A stretch of 64,000 bases of DNA from an uncultured Collinsella sp. Lineage in GTDB: Bacteria; Actinomycetota; Coriobacteriia; Coriobacteriales; Coriobacteriaceae. The position numbers and the translations under genes are program-made. Location of the stretch: positions 62,001 to 126,000 of the forward strand of contig CABQLK010000001.1 in NCBI GenBank assembly GCA_902465015.1. The letters are read 5' to 3'. Below the pieces are notes generated by a model. It saw nothing but the letters and a program-made list of their open reading frames with translations. It made no database searches and was not told the origin of the DNA. Shown here piece by piece: positions 45,801 to 55,765 of this stretch (the first letter of the stretch is position 1; each line of letters begins with the position of its first letter).

Positions 45801-46279
45801 TCAAGGTCGAGGGACGCGGACTCGGAAACCACGACACGGTCGCCTGACTTGATACTCATCTTGCCAGTCGCCTTGTCCAGGATCACGGTCGCCTTTCCGC
45901 CGGTGATCTCGATAGTGTCGCCCTTGTCGGCAACCGTCGCGCTCGGCTTGCTGTAGGTGTCCGAGGTATCGGGCTGAGCCTGGATTTTAGCCGTGTGGGA
46001 CTTACTGCGCGGTGTGGCGTAATCGGAAAACTCACCCTTGGGGTCGACGTTATAACGGAAAATACCGTCCTCGAGGAACGTAATACGGCCCTTGATGCCG
46101 TCAGCGAAATCGATGTCGACGACATTCGAGGCAGACTGGGACACGGTCGCTGAGTCGACGCCCTTGAGTGGCGTGGCAATCGCCTGCTGGGGATTGGCAA
46201 ACACGAGCGTCGCTGCAGTGGCAACGAGGACCGCGCTTCCCTTCACCCACCGTTTCGTAAAAATGGAATTCCTGCGCAC
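39866..46279 (-). CDS. Cell-wall-anchored GH31 glycosidase, probable alpha-N-acetylgalactosaminidase
   Basis: 2137 residues. Signal peptide 1-36; GH31 N-domain and barrel to about 860, nucleophile Asp 480 in LKTDVAWVGSGYSFGLN and acid/base Asp 531 in WTGDQYGGNWEYI. These motifs match the GH31 group of bacterial alpha-GalNAc-ases (as in Enterococcus Nag31A). Then FN3 (967-1048), F5/8C-type CBM32 (1050-1190), dockerin-like (1205-1260, DLNDNGVYDVYDYSF), cohesin-like (1268-1405), a second CBM-like domain (1430-1578), Big-like (1585-1674), FIVAR (1676-1742), CBM32 (1750-1909), two FIVAR (1915-2062), Gly/Asn linker and sorting signal IPNTGD with span and RRSKAK. GTG 46279 has AGGAG at 6 nt. Likely acts on mucin or other O-glycans. 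Confidence 0.85.
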   Translation of the reverse strand: MRRNSIFTKRWVKGSAVLVATAATLVFANPQQAIATPLKGVDSATVSQSASNVVDIDFADGIKGRITFLEDGIFRYNVDPKGEFSDYATPRSKSHTAKIQAQPDTSDTYSKPSATVADKGDTIEITGGKATVILDKATGKMSIKSGDRVVVSESASLDLDKKGTVQTLAKEKSENFFGGGTQNGRFLHTNQTIAISNTNNWTDGGVASPNPFYWTSDGYGVLRNTFAEGSYDFGSTDSSTVTTLHSENEFDAYYFVATNEGASNVATEMLQDYYKVTGNPVLLPEYGFYLGHLNAYNRDGWSTTSGQKKWETKGSKSSSEKGDVKYESGMSTGYKLDGTLAAETLNGEGPSVDTENMKATDFDRQFSARQVIDDYEDNDMPLGWFLPNDGYGAGYGQNGYYKTGGVNSDGTSSADRLNAVRANVDNLKKFTEYANSKGVSTGLWTQSNLEPDSNSETPWHLLRDFDAEVKTGGISTLKTDVAWVGSGYSFGLNGIKTAYDTVTTGANKRPNIITLDGWAGTQRFGGIWTGDQYGGNWEYIRFHIPTYIGQSLSGNPNIGSDMDGIFGGDPIISARDYQWKTFTPSMLDMDGWGTYRKSPMTHGDPYTGISRFYLKLKAQLMPYIYTSAASAANIDTGNGDAGLPMIRAMLLSDNSEYAASTSTQYQYMFGENFLVAPVYQDTQADENGNDIRNGIYLPNYGTDENPTIWIDYFSGKQYRGGQVLNNYEAPLWKLPLFVKANAIVPMYAENNNPEAVSDTNTKGTDRSQRIVEFFATEGDGTFTQYEDDGSSIENNTTEDDSYGTIDNISYGEHVSTVYSSKAAGGTATFTAEASKGGYNGYDSNRTTTFVANVSAKPTSVVAKNGGSALNVVEVDSQETFDAATPEAGQAVYFYSETPNLNHYGSDADGTEAEQGESFNNTKITTNPKVYVKFAKTDVAAAAQTLELGGFMNADATLTADRLNENLSAPTNLAAPEDVTTPTSIKLTWGKVDGATSYDLKVDGTVFAVGDAAEFTHTDLAYNSKHTYQIRSRNAEGYSAWSDVLEANSALDPWRNVPDAEEITWEGSLYGSHKAELAFDHEFQSGDGGFHSGGNDLGKALTVDYGRAYKLDKLEYYPRDDAGNGTVTKMRVETSLDGVHWTSQEVDWARSADCKTVAFDGTVAARYVRMTPLASVGNFFSASEIAIYKTDGTDGFAVGSNLNKATISDGDYSNMKNYLGLENREPDTPTFGSQIRDHFADLNDNGVYDVYDYSFTMAGLDGGTKQKGKVAGSLAVIPSKTEVEAGDEITVDVYAADAKNVNALGALVNFKSDQFEFVSESIAQDGSTAGMENLSREKVQFADRTQTINLAFANRGDGKLYNGTGAVASFKLKAKTAGKVELPSTSWLIGPACDALEFASDGTVTMPDVPQPTVAEYGQDAFNITMTNDELTTDDGTNVEKLIQQKSYNALFDNNEGDNGFEFLWNWSGNWDSEGKLPSYVKLPTTMTFAFKTPSKLDSVEVVNRNGGNGTVQKIKAVVTFEDGSTQEFAGGEYDSFRARYAFGLSAENKGKKATKVEVTPLEASGDQMLTLREVNFNYTQGVEAIEGVELGKNQTEFFEGDATLVDAKATPESAGYPYVTVESSDPSVVSVSAVQAGDSVSYYLRANKAGKAKITVASVLDPSKTASYEVEVKAGVDTSALVAALSEAAGYSESVYTKDSYAALTAAVEAAQKLLDGGQGSYSKKDVADATAKIEKAIDGLKMRPVDEKILINTPENRKNVKVAGFSSEADYEGSNAVNALDGDERTLWHSDWAHGTGMPQYLSVDLGRDYDLTDVTFLPRQDGGTNGDIFEAEILVSDTADGYEMGTAASMGTFAFDNDGRVLTDRGDWKQMSFGAARGRYVTVKVIHAGGGNVDAYCSMAELKFYGTAVPDPVAKDDLATAIEKVDAEVAAGDLKAGDYTEASWTALENALASARAILSDEKATQDEVDQALRALESARGALEKTPVAPVEKPTKKQLKALVKQAKETDTRGKTAESVKALTDAITYAEDVLGAENASDTQLQAAYDQLKLAIESLKDADSGNQGGSGNQGSGNGSNGGNQAGKPAGDKAQGSKKNGSAIPNTGDQTAATVATVGGLGAIIAAIGAFFHRRSKAK

Positions 46280-46597
46280 CTGGGCTCCTTTCTTCCGACA
46301 TGCCGAGGACGCCCCCCCCCGGCAGCATGGGAAAACGTATCAAACGGGGATGTTCGGTACATTCCGCACAATGGGGCCACCCGTTACCAAGGGGCCAACT
46401 GGTAGTAACCAGATAGCCACCTACTAGGTCATATCAATATATGGGAGCACTTGCGCAACCAAGTTCGGAAGTCCACCAACGGCAGTAAAATGAGCGTCAA
46501 CGGCAAGGTAGGCTTAATAAGCCATACCAATTGGTTCTTCAGTCAAATACCAATCTAGCAAAAATGTACTGTTTATCTGGTATTACACAGACCATAC
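46280..46597. other. Leader region of the GH31 gene with G10 tract
   Basis: No gene. On the minus strand a run of ten G (46312-46321) ends 32 nt before the GTG start and is flanked by CATG...CCG / CGG...CATG. A weak promoter (TTGCGC, 16 bp, TGATAT) may lie at about 46428-46456. The region beyond is AT-rich without signals. Confidence 0.5.
46312..46321 (-). repeat. Homopolymer G10 tract upstream of surface glycosidase
   Basis: Ten consecutive C on the plus strand (G on the coding strand), between the putative promoter and the ribosome-binding site of the GH31 gene. Confidence 0.8.
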
Positions 46598-46641
46598 CTT
46601 TCCCTCGGGAACTGGGCTTCGCGAAGTTTCCCGAGGGAAAG
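46598..46641. repeat. CTTCGCGAAG-loop hairpin, copy 1
   Basis: 44 bp: CTTTCCCTCGGGAA / TTTCCCGAGGGAAAG around a loop carrying CTGGGCTTCGCGAAG. Inverse orientation to copy 2 at 47104. Confidence 0.85.
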
Positions 46642-46728
46642 GCTCAGCCGCCACCCTGCGACCTACCGGGGGTTGCCATGGCGTACGTTGGCTGATTTGG
46701 TTTGGATAAAAAGGTTGGCGGAGAGTGA

Positions 46729-46932
46729 TGGGCAGTTAGTTCAGATACGTATAATTTGGCCGTGGCCTTGGGCACGAAACTGCCGCTTGGAAGCCGGCGC
46801 GGACCCAGTATTGGGCCGTTCCCAGCTTGACAGAGCGTCTTTATCGATTCAGATTGCCAAAAATAGGCTGAATGAGTCCAAATCGATCTTCTCCTACTCT
46901 CTAGAAAACACGAATTTGAACTAACTGTCCAG
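46729..46932. mobile_element. 204-bp terminal-inverted-repeat element, copy 3
   Basis: Left end TGGGCAGTTAGTTCAGATAC (one change from copy 1), right end complementary to CTGGACAGTTAGTTCAAATT (few changes). Length 204 bp as in the other copies. Middle sequence is unrelated to theirs. Confidence 0.75.
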
Positions 46933-46971
46933 AGGCGTCCTCGACTAACAGTAAAAAGGCCTCCATACAAA

Positions 46972-47024
46972 GAGTGGGCCCTGCCGCTCGAACGAACGGC
47001 AGGGCCCACACTCACTTTCTTTTT
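46972..47024. terminator. GC-rich hairpin, probable terminator
   Basis: GAGTGGGCCCTGCCG / CGGCAGGGCCCACACTC stem; followed by ACTTTCTTTTT on the plus side and CTCTTTG on the minus side. It may end carB transcripts from the right. Confidence 0.65.
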
Positions 47025-47054
47025 CAGCCCTAGTCATCGCGCAAAGCCCCTTCG

Positions 47055-47179
47055 GCAGCACACGGTGCAGCCAAGTCACCGCAGGCCGGGGCGGGAGGCG
47101 GTCCTTTCTCTCGGAAAACTTCGCGAAGCCCAGTTTCCGAGAGAAAGTGTCCGGCTGCCGCCCCGGCCGGCCAGGTCAA

Positions 47180-47195
<16 letters not shown>
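47055..47195. repeat. Nested palindrome across the carB stop, contains hairpin copy 2
   Basis: Three nested stems: GCAGCACACGGTG (47055-47067) with CACCGTGTGCTGC (47183-47195, inside carB); GGCCGGGGCGG with CCGCCCCGGCC; and the central CTTTCTCTCGGAAA / TTTCCGAGAGAAAG hairpin (47104-47147) with the same CTTCGCGAAG loop as copy 1. Confidence 0.75.
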
Positions 47196-50494
<3,299 letters not shown>

Positions 50495-50495
50495 G

Positions 50496-51935
50496 TTAGT
50501 TCTCCTCGGTCGCAGCGTTCTCGGACTCGGCGAAATTCCAGCCGGCAAGGCGGTCCTTCGCGGTGTCGATGTCCAGGTAGTTCTCCTCGCCGTCCATGAG
50601 TCGCGTAAAGGCGGTAAAGAGATAGTGGGCATCGGTGGGGCCGGGCGAGGCCTCGGGGTGGTACTGGACCGAGAAGCATGGGGCGTCGAGCAGCTGGATG
50701 CCCTCGGCGGTGCCGTCGTTGAGGTTCACGTGCGTCAGGCGAATGCGGCCGAAGCGCTCGTTCATCACGACCGGCGCGATGCCGCGACGCACCCAGGCGC
50801 GCAGGTCGCCATCGGCCGCATGCTCGGTCTCGCCGCCGGAAAGCTCCGGGATCAGTTTGCCCAGACTGGGGAACAGCAGGCCAAAGCCGTGGTTTTGCGC
50901 GGTGATCTCCACGCGACGGCTCACCAGGTTCATAACCGGCTGGTTACCGCCACGGTGACCGAATTTAAGCTTTTCCATTTGGGCACCGCACGCCAAGCTG
51001 ATCATCTGGTGACCAAGGCAAATGCCAAAGACCGGCACCTTGCCGATCAGCTGCTGCACCTGCTCGTAGGTCTCCACCACGGCATCGGGGTCGCCGGGGC
51101 CGTTGGATAAAAAGACGCCGTCGGGATTCATGTCGAGCACCTCACTCGCGGGCGTATCCCACGGCACGACAGTAAGGTCGCAGCCGGCGCGGACCAGACC
51201 CTCTAGGATGCCGCGCTTGACGCCGCAATCGTAGGCGACCACATTGTGGCGGGCAGGAGCGGCAGGGGCAAGCGCAAAGTCATGCGTAGCGGGCAGGTCG
51301 GCAGCCACAAACTCGTGAGGCGCGGGGCAGCTCACGGTCTTGACCAGATTCTCGCCAACCAGCGTCGGCGCTGCGGCCAGACGATCGGCAAGATCGGCGA
51401 CGTCAAAGATTTCCGTCGAGATAATACCCATCTTGGAGCCGTTGTCGCGCAGGTGGCGCACCAGGGCTCGGGTGTCGATGCCCTCGATAGCGACGATGTC
51501 ATGGGCACGCAGGTATTCCGGCACGCTGACGGCCGAGCGCCAGTTGGAAGGCGTGGCGCACATGTCGCGGACGATCATGCCGCGCATGGCGGGAGCGCTC
51601 GCGGGGCGGGTAGCATCACCGGGGAAGGCCGACTGGACGTCGGTCTCGTCGATGCCGTAGTTGCCAATCTGCGGATAGGTCATGGTTACGATTTGGCCGG
51701 CATAGCTCGGGTCGGTCATGACCTCAAAGTAGCCCTCAAGCGAGGTGTTGAAGCAGACCTCGCCGGTCGCGGTACCCTCGGCACCGCATGCACGGCCATA
51801 AAAAATGGTCCCATCCTCAAGGTACAGGATGCAGGGACCGCAGGTGCCCTTGCTGGTTTTGGCCAGCATGCGCTGGCAAAGCTCGCTGGGCGCGAAGGTG
51901 CGGGCAGCAGTGCCCGCAGTATGGTTGTTCGCCAT
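50496..51935 (-). CDS. carA: Carbamoyl-phosphate synthase small subunit
   Basis: 479 residues, glutamine amidotransferase subunit feeding ammonia to CarB. Motifs: LEDGTIFYGRACG, FNTSLEGYFEVMTDPSYAGQ, GIDTRALVRHLRD, class I triad Cys in FGICLGHQ and His in VQYHPEASPGP. Longer than the usual 360-380 residues: about 35 extra at the N-terminus, an insertion of about 35 between ITAQNHGFG and RLTHVNLNDGT, and about 25 at the C-terminus. AAGGAG precedes ATG 51935. The leader holds a hairpin (CTTGCGGT/ACCGCAAG, 51986-52007). Confidence 0.95.
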   Translation of the reverse strand: MANNHTAGTAARTFAPSELCQRMLAKTSKGTCGPCILYLEDGTIFYGRACGAEGTATGEVCFNTSLEGYFEVMTDPSYAGQIVTMTYPQIGNYGIDETDVQSAFPGDATRPASAPAMRGMIVRDMCATPSNWRSAVSVPEYLRAHDIVAIEGIDTRALVRHLRDNGSKMGIISTEIFDVADLADRLAAAPTLVGENLVKTVSCPAPHEFVAADLPATHDFALAPAAPARHNVVAYDCGVKRGILEGLVRAGCDLTVVPWDTPASEVLDMNPDGVFLSNGPGDPDAVVETYEQVQQLIGKVPVFGICLGHQMISLACGAQMEKLKFGHRGGNQPVMNLVSRRVEITAQNHGFGLLFPSLGKLIPELSGGETEHAADGDLRAWVRRGIAPVVMNERFGRIRLTHVNLNDGTAEGIQLLDAPCFSVQYHPEASPGPTDAHYLFTAFTRLMDGEENYLDIDTAKDRLAGWNFAESENAATEEN

Positions 51936-52072
51936 AATTCTCCTTCCCGGTCTCTCCGGACCGGCTTAAAGGTTGGTAGTTAGGCCTTGCGGTATTTTAA
52001 CCGCAAGTATGCGCCATGGCGTTAATTTCATCGAAATGTTTACGAAATGATAATTATGACTTTCCATGCATA

Positions 52073-52179
52073 ATGATTTTTCTGGGACGGGGAATAAAAA
52101 ATCATTCTGAGCGCGGGACTTTGTCGCCAACTGCATACATAACAGAATGATTATTTAATCCCCGTCCCAGAAAAATCAT
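52073..52179. repeat. 107-bp palindrome with 37-bp arms (CTGGGACGGGG type)
   Basis: ATGATTTTTCTGGGACGGGG plus 17 bases on the left matches the complement of 52143-52179 with two mismatches. Its right arm supplies the T-run of the terminator at 52171-52211. Confidence 0.85.
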
Positions 52180-52211
52180 CCCGCGCGGGCACTTGGCTCA
52201 CACGGGATGAT
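52171..52211 (-). terminator. Terminator of the gene at 52218
   Basis: Minus strand ATCATCCCG...CGGGATGAT, then TTTTTC; shares bases with the adjacent palindrome. Confidence 0.75.
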
Positions 52212-52217
52212 GGCGTC

Positions 52218-53177
52218 TTATTTGTCCTGCTCCAGCAGATCAGACGGCGTGCGGTCGGGCTTGCCACCGCGGAAGATCTCGCGACCGTGCAGGCGATGTT
52301 CCAAGTCGCGCTCAGCCTTTTCTTCCGTGATCTTGGTCTGGCTTACCGCCGGGTCCTCAATCAGTGACGATACCGAGTTCACCTGCTTTTGGATGCGCTC
52401 GGCAATCGTGTCGTCCATGCTCACGATACGCATCTTCCAGTCGATACTCGTGGCATTTGACGAGCTCTTGGTCCACACAAACGTCAAAATGGCGCTCTGA
52501 TGACCCCGCGCGGGGAACATGCCAAAGAAGGAATCATGCTGGATATTGCTGTCCTCGTCGATATAGGCGTGCACGTTGTACACCACGCGGTCGATCTTAT
52601 CGTTGAGCAGCGCGTTGGTCGCAAGCGCTGCAGCCTGAATCTGCCCGTTAGACAGCAGCTCGAGCTCGTTGGCAGACGACGTGTCCAACACCGTCACCTC
52701 AACCGTGCCCGTACGTTCGTCCGCCTCGTCGACGCTAAAGTCGAGCGGGAACTGCGTAAAGCCGTTACCCCACTCAAGGCCGCCCTTGAGCGCCGTCGAA
52801 ACGGTATCGACCGAAACGCTCTCGGACAGATTGGCGGTATTCAGACGGCGCATCACGCCGTAGCCAATCTGCATGCCCACGATCAGCACCAAGATGCCGA
52901 TAACCACGACCATGGCAGTCTTCGTAATGGTATGGCTCACCTGCGAGCCCGAAGGATCGTCCTCGGACAGTGGGTCGATATGTTTTGCCTGGCTCGCGCG
53001 ATCCTCGCTGCGCAGCCGCGCCAGCGTCGCCTTGTCACCGCGCTTGACGGCAGCCTCTTTCTCGCGCATGCGCTCGGTACGCTTTTTGGCGAGCGTAGGA
53101 TCCAAGACGCCGGATGCATCGATTTCGGAGAATAACTCCGTCACTTCTTCCGGAGTCAAAGGGTTCTTGTCAGCCAT
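52218..53177 (-). CDS. Single-span membrane protein of unknown function
   Basis: 319 residues, no family recognised. Residues 1-75 are charged and cytosolic (LTPEEVTELFSEIDASGVLD, then Lys/Arg/Glu-rich). A span at about 86-108 (KTAMVVVIGILVLIVGMQIGYG) is followed by an extracytoplasmic domain of about 190 residues (SANELELLSNGQIQAAALATNALLNDKIDRVVYNVHAYID is its longest helix-strand stretch; quoted only to locate it near 165-205). The tail is charged. It lies 19 bp after the ABC exporter stop and may be part of its operon. AGGAAG precedes ATG 53177. Confidence 0.75.
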   Translation of the reverse strand: MADKNPLTPEEVTELFSEIDASGVLDPTLAKKRTERMREKEAAVKRGDKATLARLRSEDRASQAKHIDPLSEDDPSGSQVSHTITKTAMVVVIGILVLIVGMQIGYGVMRRLNTANLSESVSVDTVSTALKGGLEWGNGFTQFPLDFSVDEADERTGTVEVTVLDTSSANELELLSNGQIQAAALATNALLNDKIDRVVYNVHAYIDEDSNIQHDSFFGMFPARGHQSAILTFVWTKSSSNATSIDWKMRIVSMDDTIAERIQKQVNSVSSLIEDPAVSQTKITEEKAERDLEHRLHGREIFRGGKPDRTPSDLLEQDK

Positions 53178-53196
53178 AAACTTCCTGTCATATCAA

Positions 53197-54966
53197 TCAG
53201 TCGAGCTCGTGCGCACGCGCACCTTCGAACTGCATTCGATAGTAACGGGCATAGGTGCCGCCGCGGGCGAGAAGCTGCTCGTGCGTACCACGTTCCACAA
53301 CGCGACCATGCTCGACGGTCGCAATCTCGTCGGCATGTTTAATGGTCGAGAGACGGTGGGCGATGATAATCGTGGTGCGACCGCGCGCCAGGCGCTCGAG
53401 CGACTCCTGCACCGCCTCCTCGCTCTCGTTATCCAAGGCGCTCGTCGCCTCGTCCAGGATCAGGATCTTGGGGTTCTTGAGAAACACGCGCGCAATGGCT
53501 ACGCGCTGCTTCTGGCCGCCCGAAAGACGGCTGCCGCGCTCGCCCACGACCGTGTCGTAGCCCTGCGGCAGCGACTCAATGAAGGCATCGATATTGGCGC
53601 GGCGGGCGGCCTCGGCGACCTCTTCTGCCGTGGCGCCTGGCTTGCCGTAAGCGATGTTCTCGCCAATCGTACCGTCAAACAGATAGACATCCTGCTGCAC
53701 CAGGCCAATGGCGCGGCGCAGGCTCTGCTGCGTCACGTCGCGCACGTCTTGGCCGTCGATGCTAACGGATCCAGCAGCCACGTCATAAAAGCGCGGCAGC
53801 AGCGAACACGTTGTGGACTTGCCACCGCCCGAGGGGCCAACCAGGGCAATGGTCTGTCCGGGCTTGATGGACAGATTCATATGGTCGATCACGGGACGAG
53901 CCCCTTCGCCTGCGCCGAGCTCAACGTCCTCGTAGCTAAAGCACACGTCGCGATATTCAACCGCGCCAGCCGTCACCTGCAGGTCCGTGGCACCCGGCTT
54001 ATCCTGGATATCCGGGGCGGTCGAAAGCACCTCGTCCATACGCTTAAAGCCGGCGATGGCCTTCTGATACGTCTCAGCCGAGTTCACAAGCGTCTCGAGC
54101 GGGGTGCAGAACAGCGAAATATAGAGTGCAAAGGTCGCCATATCGACCGCCTGCAGCTGTCCCTGGGCGACCAGCCAACCACCCAGCAGCACCACGATCA
54201 CGTACAACACGCCCGAGAGCAGGCCATACGTCGCAGTGTAAACGCCCATGGCGTGATACATATTCTCTTTGGACGAAAGATAGCGGTCGTTGGAGGCGCG
54301 GAACTTGGAGCGTTCAGCCTCCTCGTTCGCAAAACTCTTGACCACGCGCATGCCGGCCAGCGAATCCTGCAGCTGAGCATTAATACCGCTGATCTTTTTG
54401 CGGTTGTCGCTAAAGACCTCGCGCATGCGCATGTTCTGCCAAAACATGATGACCGCAAACACCGCCGTCACCACGGCCATAGCAAGCGCCAGCACCGGGG
54501 CAATAGCAAAGAGAATCACAAACGAGCCGACGATCTCGATGCCGCAGATGATAATCCACTCGGGCACGTGGTGTGCCGCCTCGCAGATATCGAACAGGTC
54601 GTTGACCACGCGGCTCATCATGTCACCCGAGCTGTTGCGATCGAAATACGCAAAGCTAAAGCGCTCGTACTGATCGAACAGGTCCTCGCGCATCTTGGAC
54701 TCCATGCGCGCGCCCATCACGTGGCCCCAGTAACTCACAAAGTAGCGACAGGCGCAACGGATGGCATACATCAGCACCAGACCAACCGCGATCATACCGA
54801 GCGCCTGCATAATAGCAGCCTGACCCTGGGTAAAGAGCCCACCAGTCAGATTGCGCAGAATAATAGGAAACGCCAGGTCGATGGCGGCAAGCACCAGGGC
54901 GCAAACAGTATCGGCAACAAAAAGCCCCATCTGGGGCTTGTAATACGAAAGAAACCTCTTCAGCAT
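53197..54966 (-). CDS. ABC exporter, fused membrane and ATPase domains
   Basis: 589 residues, type IV (MsbA/LmrA-like) half-transporter working as a dimer. Six spans in residues 1-320 with the coupling-loop stretch RSKFRASNDRYL. ATPase: Walker A LVGPSGGGKSTT (near 378), Q-loop VQQDVYLFDGTI, signature LSGGQKQRVAIARV, Walker B ILILDEATSALDN and H-loop IAHRLST. The substrate is unknown. ATG 54966 (MLKRFLSYYKPQ) is the natural start; the frame upstream reads through a palindrome. Confidence 0.92.
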   Translation of the reverse strand: MLKRFLSYYKPQMGLFVADTVCALVLAAIDLAFPIILRNLTGGLFTQGQAAIMQALGMIAVGLVLMYAIRCACRYFVSYWGHVMGARMESKMREDLFDQYERFSFAYFDRNSSGDMMSRVVNDLFDICEAAHHVPEWIIICGIEIVGSFVILFAIAPVLALAMAVVTAVFAVIMFWQNMRMREVFSDNRKKISGINAQLQDSLAGMRVVKSFANEEAERSKFRASNDRYLSSKENMYHAMGVYTATYGLLSGVLYVIVVLLGGWLVAQGQLQAVDMATFALYISLFCTPLETLVNSAETYQKAIAGFKRMDEVLSTAPDIQDKPGATDLQVTAGAVEYRDVCFSYEDVELGAGEGARPVIDHMNLSIKPGQTIALVGPSGGGKSTTCSLLPRFYDVAAGSVSIDGQDVRDVTQQSLRRAIGLVQQDVYLFDGTIGENIAYGKPGATAEEVAEAARRANIDAFIESLPQGYDTVVGERGSRLSGGQKQRVAIARVFLKNPKILILDEATSALDNESEEAVQESLERLARGRTTIIIAHRLSTIKHADEIATVEHGRVVERGTHEQLLARGGTYARYYRMQFEGARAHELD

Positions 54967-54997
54967 GTGATCCTCAAAGAAATATCGGCAACGTAAG

Positions 54998-55036
54998 GCC
55001 CTGGGACAAAGCAATCATCAGTACTTGTCCCAGGGC
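54998..55036. repeat. GCCCTGGGACAA inverted repeat
   Basis: GCCCTGGGACAA (54998-55009) is exactly complementary to TTGTCCCAGGGC (55025-55036). Confidence 0.8.
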
Positions 55037-55048
55037 TATCCCCACTCG

Positions 55049-55744
55049 TTAGAGCTCCGCGCCCCCAAGGCGATGCGCGATGCTATCGCAGGCCAAGGCG
55101 CCCACGACGGTCTTGGCATCTTCGATCTTGCCGTCGAGCACGGCGTCGATCAGCTCGTGCAGCGGCACCAGATCAACGTTGACAAACTCGTCATCATCGG
55201 GGTTGGGCGCATCGAACTCAAGCTTGGTGGCCAGGTAGATGTGAATGATCTCGTCACAGAAGCCGCAGGTCGTGACGATCGACGTCAAAAAGCGAATGCG
55301 ACCGGCCCTAAAGCCCGTCTCCTCGTGCAGCTCGCGCTTGGCGCAATCGAGCGGGTCCTCGCCTGGATCGAGCTTGCCGGCGGGAATCTCGACCGTCACG
55401 CGGTCGATGGCGGTGCGGTACTGACGCACCAGTACGATCTTGCCGCTCTCGGTCAGTGCCACAACGGCCGCCGCACCCGGATGGCGAACGATATCGCGGG
55501 CGGAGCGGTGACCGTTGGGCAGTTCAACCTCAAGACGATGGACGTCGAGGATCTTGCCCTTCCAGGCGCACTCCTCCGAAAGAATCTTCTCGTGCAGCTC
55601 GGCATCGTGCGGGTCGTCGTCGCCCAGCACCAGCGCCGGCTCGTCAGCGACCTCGCCACCAGGCTCGCCCTCGGCGTGCCCATACATGCGGCTGTCCTCT
55701 TCGACGATCTGCGCGTCCACGAGCTCTTCGTTCTTCTCGTCCAT
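55049..55744 (-). CDS. NUDIX hydrolase, ADP-ribose pyrophosphatase type
   Basis: 231 residues. An acidic N-terminal extension of about 55 residues precedes the NUDIX fold. The Nudix box is complete: GKLDPGEDPLDCAKRELHEE then TG. Upstream VRQYRTAIDRVTVEIPAG and downstream IVTTCGFCDEIIHIYLA are typical of ADP-ribose pyrophosphatases (NudF/YqkG). Start 55744 has AGAGGG at 9 nt; ATG 55753 overlaps that site. It lies 22 bp beyond purD, in the same direction. Confidence 0.88.
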   Translation of the reverse strand: MDEKNEELVDAQIVEEDSRMYGHAEGEPGGEVADEPALVLGDDDPHDAELHEKILSEECAWKGKILDVHRLEVELPNGHRSARDIVRHPGAAAVVALTESGKIVLVRQYRTAIDRVTVEIPAGKLDPGEDPLDCAKRELHEETGFRAGRIRFLTSIVTTCGFCDEIIHIYLATKLEFDAPNPDDDEFVNVDLVPLHELIDAVLDGKIEDAKTVVGALACDSIAHRLGGAEL

Positions 55745-55765
55745 CCGTCTCATCCCTCTCGGACT

